DNA from: Prevotella sp.
GTDB taxonomy: Bacteria; Bacteroidota; Bacteroidia; Bacteroidales; Bacteroidaceae
DNA length: 64,000 bases
Assembly (NCBI GenBank): GCA_017477435.1
Contig: JAFUVV010000027.1
Coordinates: 23,447 to 87,446, forward strand
Reading direction: 5' to 3'
Part shown: piece after piece, positions 37,409 through 44,424 of the stretch
How positions within the stretch are numbered: position 1 is the first letter of the stretch
Layout: the number at the start of each line of letters is the position of its first letter
Made by a program: the position numbers and the translations under genes
Notes under the pieces: model-generated
The model's input: only the letters and a program-made list of their open reading frames with translations
Told to the model about the DNA's origin: nothing
Database searches by the model: none

Positions 37409-38608
37409 CTATCCCAGCAGTTCCTCTATCTGTTTTTTCCATCGGCCCGGCATGATTATGTGGTGGTTTCCGATGGGGCAGGTGAGGAAGTAGCGTGTAT
37501 CTTCTATATTATCGAGTCTGATTATCTGCTGCGTGCGGCAGAGGTCGGGCTCGTTTTGATTGCGCACGAGCACGCCTTCCTCGGCGAAGAATCGTGTGGC
37601 GTCGCCCGACATCTTGAATACCGTGACATCGCCTTCACGCATCCGTCCTCTTATTCCGACGCCGATGCCCGACTCGAAATGGGTGTCGAGTTCGAAGTCG
37701 TCGACCATGTTCAGCGGTATCGTGCAGTGTGCGAAGATCATCTCGCCCTTTTCTACATCGATGCGCGAGGGGTTTGCCTGGAAGCCCGAGAGGCCTGTCA
37801 GCGCGCGGCTGACGGTCATCGACAGCATGGCCGGAATGTCGCCCTCGCAGCCTGCCACGATGTCTTCTTTGTTGAGACAAGCAAGAGCGAGGCAGCCAGT
37901 GTTCCTGAGTATCTTCAGCAGGTCGAAGCACCGCAGGGTGAAACCGCTGATGTCGTGCTGAGCAACGACTTTCTTCAGTGCGTAGTATATGCCCATTGCT
38001 CCTGGTATAGAACGTATTACACTCTTCGGGGCATCCTTTACATTCGGCGGAAGCTTACCGACGTAGACAGTCGATTCTATGTTGTCGAGCACTTCTTTGA
38101 GAGGGATATCTTCAATCTCTATTCCCAACCGTTTTTTCACAGCGTCTTTATCTACGTTGCTGGCAATGAGCCAGTCCGACGGCTGCCCGATCACTCCGAG
38201 GCGGCATCCCTTCAAGCTGCGTCGGGCGCGCTCGACGTTTGCGAGCAGTGCCACGCGCGAGTTGATGTAGCTGGACGTGCCGTGGATGATCTCGCCGCGC
38301 CGGCCCTGCTGGCGCAGGTAGGAGAGTATCTCCATCGAGGCGGCAAGCGAGTTGCTCTTGCCCGACGTGAGAAGATAGACAGGTGCAACGATCTTATTCT
38401 CGAAATAAGAATAAAAACTGCGGAAGATTCCCTCGGTGCCGCCCGTCCTGACATAGATGAGGTCGAGGTCGTGGGTGCCGAAAGAGGTGAAATCGGCACC
38501 GCAGAAGTCGTAGTCGAACGTCATTGACGAGAGGAATTCCTTGGTGACGGCGGCAACAGCCGCTTCGTCGTGCAGTTCGGAGGTGAGTGTGTAGATAGCG
38601 ATGTTCAT
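37409..38608 (-). CDS. L-fucose/L-arabinose isomerase family protein
   Basis: A 399-residue cytoplasmic protein resembling the FucI/AraA-like group (COG2407). Recognisable parts are the N-terminal Rossmann-like region with YVRTGGTEGIF, KGCRLGVIGQPSDWLIAS, a central CLALACLNKEDIVAGCEGD that corresponds to the active-site glutamate/cofactor region, and a C-terminal GNHHIIMPGRWKKQIEE. It could isomerise fucose or arabinose released by the GH29/GH127 enzymes in this window, but members of unknown substrate are common. Its upstream region shares the repeat-rich gap with the divergent lipoprotein gene. It is convergent with the GH43 gene. Confidence 0.7.
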   Translation of the reverse strand: MNIAIYTLTSELHDEAAVAAVTKEFLSSMTFDYDFCGADFTSFGTHDLDLIYVRTGGTEGIFRSFYSYFENKIVAPVYLLTSGKSNSLAASMEILSYLRQQGRRGEIIHGTSSYINSRVALLANVERARRSLKGCRLGVIGQPSDWLIASNVDKDAVKKRLGIEIEDIPLKEVLDNIESTVYVGKLPPNVKDAPKSVIRSIPGAMGIYYALKKVVAQHDISGFTLRCFDLLKILRNTGCLALACLNKEDIVAGCEGDIPAMLSMTVSRALTGLSGFQANPSRIDVEKGEMIFAHCTIPLNMVDDFELDTHFESGIGVGIRGRMREGDVTVFKMSGDATRFFAEEGVLVRNQNEPDLCRTQQIIRLDNIEDTRYFLTCPIGNHHIIMPGRWKKQIEELLG

Positions 38609-38710
38609 ATCGTAGTGTTTATTTAAGTTTTCGTCAGCGAAGATATAAAAAAAACTCCCACCTGCGGAACATATTTCCAGAAAAAAGGATAAAAAAATGA
38701 TTCGTCGTTA

Positions 38711-38815
38711 CTATCTGTATCGGATAGTATCACTATCTGGCTTTGATAGCATCACTATCTGGCTTTGATAGCATCACTATCTGGCTTTGACAGCATCACT
38801 ATCTGGCTTTGATAG
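38711..38815. repeat. Five-unit, 22-nt-period CTATC/GATAG array
   Basis: Units start at 38711, 38733, 38755, 38777 and 38799. Each has CTATC-N7-GATAG-N5; N7 is TGGCTTT in four units and TGTATCG in the first, N5 is CATCA or TATCA. One arm is GACAG. The linker TGGCTTT is close to TGGGCTT in the GTACA arrays. Confidence 0.87.
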
Positions 38816-38869
38816 CGAATGATGATGACAGAGAAAAAAACAAAGACTTACGTTTTTATTTTAGTTACC

Positions 38870-39233
38870 TCCCTTCGGTCAGTTGGTCTCATTTGCGTTC
38901 GACAAGTCTCTGTTCTCGTTTTTTTCGCAAGCTCAACAACTCGTCACTAACTTTAACTTACTCTGTAGTTAGACTTCACCTCAACAATCAACGGTCACTG
39001 TTTTGGCCTTCATGGGCCAAGGGGGAAGTAATAAAAAGAAAAATAGAGTTTTTTCTTTTGTATTGTCTTCGGTTTGCACTAACTTTAGCTGTCGCTGAAG
39101 ATAGGCTGCACCTCAACAATAAATAGAAAAAATAGAGTTTTTTCTTTTGTATTGTCTTCGGTTTGCACTAACTTTATTTGCTTCGCAGAATGAAGTTAGG
39201 ATGCACCTCGGCATAAAAAATAAATAAATTTAT
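38870..39233 (+). repeat. Tandem promoter-hairpin repeats (about 88-nt units) upstream of the TlpA-like gene
   Basis: Promoter boxes recur at TTTG 39057 and TAACTTTA 39080, then TTTG 39146 and TAACTTTA 39169, then the gene's own promoter at 39234 (period 89 and 88 nt). Each TAACTTT is the left arm of a hairpin whose right arm is AAGATAGGCTGCACCTCAAC or AAGTTAGGATGCACCTCGGC. A more degenerate unit lies at 38950-38995. The upstream tract 38875-38930 matches that at 24845-24885. Confidence 0.75.
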
Positions 39234-39264
39234 TTTGTTCTGCCCTCGGTTTTCACTAACTTTG
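39234..39264 (+). promoter_or_regulatory. Promoter of the TlpA-like lipoprotein gene, terminal repeat copy
   Basis: TTTG (39234-39237), 19-nt spacer with CTCGGTTTTCAC, TAACTTTG (39257-39264). The downstream hairpin arm is absent, unlike in the two upstream units. Confidence 0.7.
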
Positions 39265-39339
39265 CACCACTAGTTATGAGTGCGAATAGGCTTCGGCGGT
39301 TCGCATGGAAGGGAAAAGAGAATAAAATAAACAAAAGAT

Positions 39340-40515
39340 ATGAAGAAAGTATTTTTAAAGAGTCTGCCTGCGTTTGCTATGATTGTGGCAGCCATCTTTG
39401 CATCATCGTGCACGAAGGAGAAGTTCAGTGTCGGTGGTGCTATTACTGAAGCAGCCGACTCGCTGCTTTATTTTGAGAACATGAGTCTCAATGGTCCCGT
39501 CGTTGTCGACTCCGCTCGCCTCACGGCCGAGGGCACGTTCTCGTTCTCCGACAATGCTCCCGAGGCTCCTGAGTTCTACAGGCTCCGCATTGCCGGACAA
39601 GTGATAAACCTCGCTGTCGACTCCACTGAGCAGATCACGGTGAAGGCATTGTTCCCCACGATGGCTTCGGGGTATGAGGTGGAAGGGTCGGAGGAGTGTC
39701 TGACAGTGAAGGAACTGGCGCAGAAGCAAATCGCCCTGCAGCAGCAGATAAACCAGACCTTCGCCAATCCCGCCTACAGCTTCAAGGACGAGACGGAGGT
39801 GATAGACACGCTGGTGGAGAACTATAAAAACGACATACGGTCGAACTATATCTACAAGGCTCCTATGCGGGCGTCGTCGTATTTTGCTCTCTTCCAGACA
39901 GTTAATACTGGCGGACTGTCGCGACTCATCTTCAATCCGCGCACATCGAAGAGCGATGTCGACGCCTTCGCTGCCGTGGCAACGAGCTGGGATGTCTACC
40001 ATCCGAAGGCTAAGCGCGGGGAGAATCTCCACAACATCGCGATAGAAGGCATGAAGACCATCCGCCTCATACGCGCCAACGAGTCGAAGACCATCGACGC
40101 CTCGAAGGTGGACATCTCGAACATCATCGACATCACCCTGGCCGACAACAAGGGCAACGTGCGCAAACTGAGCGAGCTGCGGGGAAAGGTTGTCATGCTC
40201 GACTTCCATCTCTTCGCTTCCAGAGAGTCGACGGAGCGCATCATGGCACTGCGAGAGGTATATAACAAGTACCATGCCCAGGGATTTGAAATCTTCCAAG
40301 TGTCTGTCGATCCCGACGAACACTTCTGGAAGACCCAGACGGCAGCGCTGCCTTGGATATGCGTCCACGAGAGTCAGACCGACAACGGAGCGACGCTGAT
40401 GAAGTACAACGTGCAGAGCGTCCCGACATTCTTCCTGCTCGACAAGAACTGCGTGCCCCACAAGCGCGATGTACAGATAAGCGACATCGATGCCGAAATC
40501 AAGAGTCTGCTTTAG
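39340..40515 (+). CDS. TlpA/AhpC-like thioredoxin-fold lipoprotein lacking the CxxC
   Basis: A 391-residue lipoprotein (signal peptide ending ASSCTKE). The N-terminal 220 residues look like a DUF4369-type domain (GGAITEAADSLLYFENM). The C-terminal 140 residues have a thioredoxin fold (LSELRGKVVMLDFHLFASRE, FEIFQVSVDPDEHFWK, VQSVPTFFLLDKN with the cis-Pro). Where TlpA proteins have WCxxC this one has HLFASRES, so no redox-active cysteine pair exists. It cannot act as a classical disulfide reductase. It may bind a substrate or be a structural relative. It overlaps the next gene by 26 nt. Confidence 0.8.
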   Translation: MKKVFLKSLPAFAMIVAAIFASSCTKEKFSVGGAITEAADSLLYFENMSLNGPVVVDSARLTAEGTFSFSDNAPEAPEFYRLRIAGQVINLAVDSTEQITVKALFPTMASGYEVEGSEECLTVKELAQKQIALQQQINQTFANPAYSFKDETEVIDTLVENYKNDIRSNYIYKAPMRASSYFALFQTVNTGGLSRLIFNPRTSKSDVDAFAAVATSWDVYHPKAKRGENLHNIAIEGMKTIRLIRANESKTIDASKVDISNIIDITLADNKGNVRKLSELRGKVVMLDFHLFASRESTERIMALREVYNKYHAQGFEIFQVSVDPDEHFWKTQTAALPWICVHESQTDNGATLMKYNVQSVPTFFLLDKNCVPHKRDVQISDIDAEIKSLL

Positions 40516-41005
40516 CATGATATTGAGCCTGACGACGTGTGTCTGTCAGGCTCAAGTGTTTCATTTGGAGCAAGTCGCCGACACTGCTGCCATGCTCGTG
40601 CTCACAACCGACACTATGCGCAGCGAGTGGAAGATAGACTATCCCGTCTACCGCTTCCAGCAGTGCGACATCGACGGCGACGGAACGCGTGAGGCAGTGG
40701 TGGGAGTAGTGAAGCCGACACGCTTCGACCGGAGCATAGCCAGAAGGGTGTTCATCTTCAAAAACTTCCGGGGATGGATACGCCCGATGTGGATGGGATC
40801 GAGCCTCGGCCACGAGCTCATCGACTTCCGATGCACCGGCGGACGAGTGAGGGCCGCACTGCGAAACAAGAAAGGCGACTGCGCCGTCGGTGATTATGCA
40901 TGGGACAAGTTCGGACTGTCGTTCGTGGAATGGATAGAACGCGACATAACACAACAACGCGCACTCGACTTACTAAACGACATAAGCGAAAAAGACAAAG
41001 AATAA
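40490..41005 (+). CDS. Secreted hypothetical protein with Asp-rich DIDGDGT motif
   Basis: A 171-residue protein with signal peptide MPKSRVCFSMILSLTTCVCQ followed by AQ. I chose the start at 40490, which overlaps the upstream gene, because it gives a complete signal peptide; the ATG at 40517 would give a very short one. The mature part contains QCDIDGDGTREAVVGVV, like a single FG-GAP/VCBS calcium loop, then a beta-rich segment. Family unknown to me. It sits between the TlpA-like lipoprotein and the DUF3160 protein with small spacings, so the three are probably one transcript from the promoter at 39234. Confidence 0.6.
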   Translation: MPKSRVCFSMILSLTTCVCQAQVFHLEQVADTAAMLVLTTDTMRSEWKIDYPVYRFQQCDIDGDGTREAVVGVVKPTRFDRSIARRVFIFKNFRGWIRPMWMGSSLGHELIDFRCTGGRVRAALRNKKGDCAVGDYAWDKFGLSFVEWIERDITQQRALDLLNDISEKDKE

Positions 41006-41028
41006 AAGAACCTAAAAACATACATATT

Positions 41029-43440
41029 ATGAAGAGATCATTTCTCACACTGCTCATTCTCGCCTCTGCACTCACTGTCGCTGCACAGCAGAGGAAGGTC
41101 ATGCTGCCGGGAAAAGGCAATATAGACGTAGAACAGCTGAATGGCAAGATCGACCTCACACAGGACATCTCGCGACTCTCCATCAGCGAGACACGCGTGC
41201 TTCGCAATGCCTTCGCAGCACGACAAGGCTACTGCCTCATGTCGGCCGACCTCAGAAGCATCTACAACGCCACGACATGGTACGACAGCATCATGAACGA
41301 GCGCTGGTGGAAAGAAAACGAGGAAGAGATCACCGGCGAGGCACCAAAGCACAAGGCAACGCCGGTAGGATACACACGAGGGGAACTGAATTTCATAAAA
41401 AAACTTCAAGCCCACGAGATTGAACTCCGCAAACAGAACTTCAAGACCGCTGAGGGAGAACGGGTGAATATCGACAACCTGATCAACCCGTTCCAGATGG
41501 ACTCCATCCCGCAACCGCTGCGCAAGACGCTGGCACGGAACGGATTCGCCATCGTGCCCACCGACTTCAACCAGCTATTCCAGATCTACGAAAACAACGA
41601 CTATCACGACTTCCCCAACTTCGTCACCACCGACCTCTATCTGCAGGCATTCCACATCTATTTCGACAGCACCCTGCGCGACCTCGAGATAGAGAAGTTC
41701 GACTCTCTCCTCACACTTCTCTGCCACGACAGCCACGCACGCCTGACGCAGATCATCGCCACACAGAAGAAAAACAAGAAGACAACAGCGGCTGCCAAGT
41801 ATCTGCAGGCATACTTCGCAGTGGCGATGAAGCTGCTGAATGCCGACAGCAAACCGGCCGTGGCAAAGGAATATCAGAAAATGGTCGACGAGGAACTCAC
41901 GCATGTGAAAAATGCCAAGAACGACTGTTCGAAGTTCCTCGAATACAAAGACGTTCCCTTTGGCTACGATATCTTCCGTCCACGTGGTCACTATACCCGC
42001 TCCGAACAGCTCGGAAGATATTTCCGGGCGATGATGTGGCTGCAGACAGTCCCGTTCGGCACCGACAAGCGACAGCAACTTGAACGCGCCGTCGTGCTCG
42101 CAGAGACAATCGCAACCGACGGCCAGCTGAGTTCGCTCTACAACAAGATATTCCAGCCGCTGACGTATCTCATGGGTAAGCCCGACAACGTGACCATACT
42201 TCAGCTCTACGACATCGTAAAGGCACAGGCAATGCCCACGGAGGCTATCCTCAAGAAAGCAAAGGCAATGGACGCCGTAAAGGCAAAGGTGGAGGAACTT
42301 GCCGAGCGCCAGACCAAGATCCGCCCGCACTTCCAACGAACCAGCCGATACAAGATAAACTTCATGCCGCAGCGATATCAGCCCGATGCCCTCGTACTGC
42401 AGGAGATGGTCGACTATGAGTCGCCCGTGACAAAACGCGATGTACCACGCGGCCTCGACATCATGGCTGCGATGGGAATGAGCGAGGCAGAACGCATCCT
42501 CATTAGCGAAATGAACGAAGCAACGCGCTGGAGCAAGTACACAGAGAATCTCAATCGCATGAAGGACGCAATGGCAAAGACCGACTGGGAGAGCTCGATG
42601 GCAAGCAAGTGGGTGAAATCTCTCCAGACACTGCAGTCGGACAACGCAAAGTTGCCATATTTCATGCAGACGCCGCAATGGGAGAAGAAAAATCTCAATA
42701 CCGCCCTTGCCTCATGGGCAGAACTGAAGCACGACGCAATACTCTATGCCAAGCAGCCTATGGGAGCCGAGTGCGGAGGATACGGACCGCCAGATCCGGT
42801 GCTGAAGAGCTATGTGGAGCCGAACGTGGCATTCTGGGAAAAAGCCGTAGCATTGGTCGATGAGACGCAGGAGATATTCAGAAAGTTCAACCTCGAGACC
42901 GAGAAGAGCATCACTGCATCACGCAATCTCCGCGAACAGGCCGAGTTCTTGCTCAAGATAAGTCAGAAGGAACTCGCCAACCAGACCATCACCGACGAGG
43001 AATATAAAAGCCTCGAGATAGTTGGATCGTCATTTGAAGCCATCACCCTCGACCTCATTCGCGACAAGGGACAGTGGCTTGATGTGTGGAACGACGTCGA
43101 TGGTGCCGACAAGAAAGTAAGTCTCATCGCCGACGTATATACCGCCAATGCCGACAACAACCCGAAGAAATCCGTACTCTATGAAGCCGTCGGTCCGGCA
43201 CACACCATCTACGTTGTCGTCGAGATGGGTGGATATCTCTACATCACCCGTGGTGCTGTGCTCTCCTATCGGGAGTTCCAGGAAGACATATCTGCTCCGC
43301 GAATCACCGACGAAGAGTGGCAGCAACAGCTGGAGACACAACCCGATAAGGGAATACCTTCGTGGATGAAAGAAGTCATTGTGCCGATAGGCGACAAACT
43401 GATCGACAATGAATGGATATTCTATAGCTCAGGCTGTTAA
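41029..43440 (+). CDS. Secreted DUF3160 protein with N-terminal YARHG-like domain
   Basis: An 803-residue protein with signal peptide MKRSFLTLLILASALTVAAQ. Residues 40-85 (LSISETRVLRNAFAARQGY to TTWYD) match a YARHG domain, often seen in extracellular enzymes and sensors. The remainder matches DUF3160: FQIYENNDYHDFPNFVTTD, DLYLQAFHIYFDSTLRDLE, and the C-terminal GPAHTIYVVVEMGGYLY and SYREFQ parts. Function unknown; a periplasmic or surface location is likely. The ATG at 41029 is chosen because only it precedes the signal peptide. The CapA-like gene starts inside its last codons. Confidence 0.78.
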   Translation: MKRSFLTLLILASALTVAAQQRKVMLPGKGNIDVEQLNGKIDLTQDISRLSISETRVLRNAFAARQGYCLMSADLRSIYNATTWYDSIMNERWWKENEEEITGEAPKHKATPVGYTRGELNFIKKLQAHEIELRKQNFKTAEGERVNIDNLINPFQMDSIPQPLRKTLARNGFAIVPTDFNQLFQIYENNDYHDFPNFVTTDLYLQAFHIYFDSTLRDLEIEKFDSLLTLLCHDSHARLTQIIATQKKNKKTTAAAKYLQAYFAVAMKLLNADSKPAVAKEYQKMVDEELTHVKNAKNDCSKFLEYKDVPFGYDIFRPRGHYTRSEQLGRYFRAMMWLQTVPFGTDKRQQLERAVVLAETIATDGQLSSLYNKIFQPLTYLMGKPDNVTILQLYDIVKAQAMPTEAILKKAKAMDAVKAKVEELAERQTKIRPHFQRTSRYKINFMPQRYQPDALVLQEMVDYESPVTKRDVPRGLDIMAAMGMSEAERILISEMNEATRWSKYTENLNRMKDAMAKTDWESSMASKWVKSLQTLQSDNAKLPYFMQTPQWEKKNLNTALASWAELKHDAILYAKQPMGAECGGYGPPDPVLKSYVEPNVAFWEKAVALVDETQEIFRKFNLETEKSITASRNLREQAEFLLKISQKELANQTITDEEYKSLEIVGSSFEAITLDLIRDKGQWLDVWNDVDGADKKVSLIADVYTANADNNPKKSVLYEAVGPAHTIYVVVEMGGYLYITRGAVLSYREFQEDISAPRITDEEWQQQLETQPDKGIPSWMKEVIVPIGDKLIDNEWIFYSSGC

Positions 43441-44350
43441 ACATTTCATCATGATCATCATGCTATCGGCAGTTTGCAGTGTGCAGGCTGCCGATAGTCT
43501 TACCGTCGTGTTCACGGGAGATATCCTCCTCGACCGCGGCGTAAGGCTGCGCATCAAAAATCTTGGGGCCGACGCTCTCTTTTCCCCTTCCGTCGACTCG
43601 CTGTTCTCCCAGGCTGACTACGTCGTGGGAAATCTTGAGTGTCCTGCCACAGAAGTCAACGAACCAGTGTTCAAGCGTTTCGTCTTTCGTGCCGAGCCGG
43701 AGTGGTTGAACGTGTTGAAACATCACGGCATCACTCATCTCAATCTCGCCAACAACCACTCCATAGATCAAGGTCGGCGTGGGCTCGTGAGCACCATCGA
43801 TGCCGTTCGCTCTGCCGGAATCATTCCCTTTGGGGCGGGAACAAACATGGTTGAGGCCGCCGAGGCCGTTCTCATTGCACGAGAACCAAGAGAAGTGTTC
43901 CTCCTGCCGTCGCTCCGTCTGCCACTCGAAAACATGGCGTATCTTTCGGATAAACCATGTGTGAGTCAGGAGAGTTTTGATGATATCCTCGCCAGAATAA
44001 GGCTTCTGCGCGAGCAACATCCTGATGCTGTCATCATTGTGACGCTCCATTGGGGCGTTGAGCATACGCTCCAACCTACGATACAGCAACGGCTGGAGGC
44101 GCATCGTATCATCGACGCTGGTGCCAACGCTATCATCGGACATCACACTCACACCATGCAGACCGTGGAGCAATACCATGGCTGTCCGATATATTATAGT
44201 ATAGGAAACTTCATCTTCGACCAGCAGCAGCCGATAAACACCCGCGCTGCTGTCGTCAAGATTATAATAAAGCGGCAGGGCTTGGAATTCCAAACCCTGC
44301 CGGTGGATATTACAGGCTGCGTTCCGACAATAAAGAAGACGGCGCAGTGA
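43409..44350 (+). CDS. CapA/PgsA-like metallophosphoesterase family protein
   Basis: A protein of 313 residues (or 299 from the ATG at 43451) of the bacterial capsule synthesis CapA family, related to metallophosphatases. A signal-like segment HFIMIIMLSAVCSVQA is followed by VVFTGDILLDRGV (metal-binding Asp), YVVGNLECP, LNLANNHSIDQG (conserved NNH), TLHWGVE and the C-terminal IIGHHTHTMQ. In Bacillus this family helps poly-gamma-glutamate export; in Bacteroidetes the role is unclear. It overlaps the DUF3160 gene by 32 nt if 43409 is the start. It is convergent with the DUF4965 gene across a CCTAGG array. Confidence 0.85.
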   Translation: MNGYSIAQAVKHFIMIIMLSAVCSVQAADSLTVVFTGDILLDRGVRLRIKNLGADALFSPSVDSLFSQADYVVGNLECPATEVNEPVFKRFVFRAEPEWLNVLKHHGITHLNLANNHSIDQGRRGLVSTIDAVRSAGIIPFGAGTNMVEAAEAVLIAREPREVFLLPSLRLPLENMAYLSDKPCVSQESFDDILARIRLLREQHPDAVIIVTLHWGVEHTLQPTIQQRLEAHRIIDAGANAIIGHHTHTMQTVEQYHGCPIYYSIGNFIFDQQQPINTRAAVVKIIIKRQGLEFQTLPVDITGCVPTIKKTAQ

Positions 44351-44361
44351 TTTTTCTAAAG

Positions 44362-44424
44362 GCCTAGGAAGTCCTATGAAAACCTAGGCTCTCCTAGGAC
44401 TTCCTAGGTTTTCCTAGGCTTTTT
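44362..44424. terminator. CCTAGG decamer array between convergent genes, probable terminator
   Basis: Six hexamers at 44363, 44373, 44383, 44393, 44403 and 44413, exactly 10 nt apart; all are CCTAGG except CCTATG at 44373. The 4-nt linkers are AAGT, AAAA, CTCT, ACTT, TTTT, so the two halves are mutually complementary. A T6 run follows on the plus strand. It can act as a terminator of the CapA-like gene; the strict spacing is unusual for that role. Confidence 0.7.
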
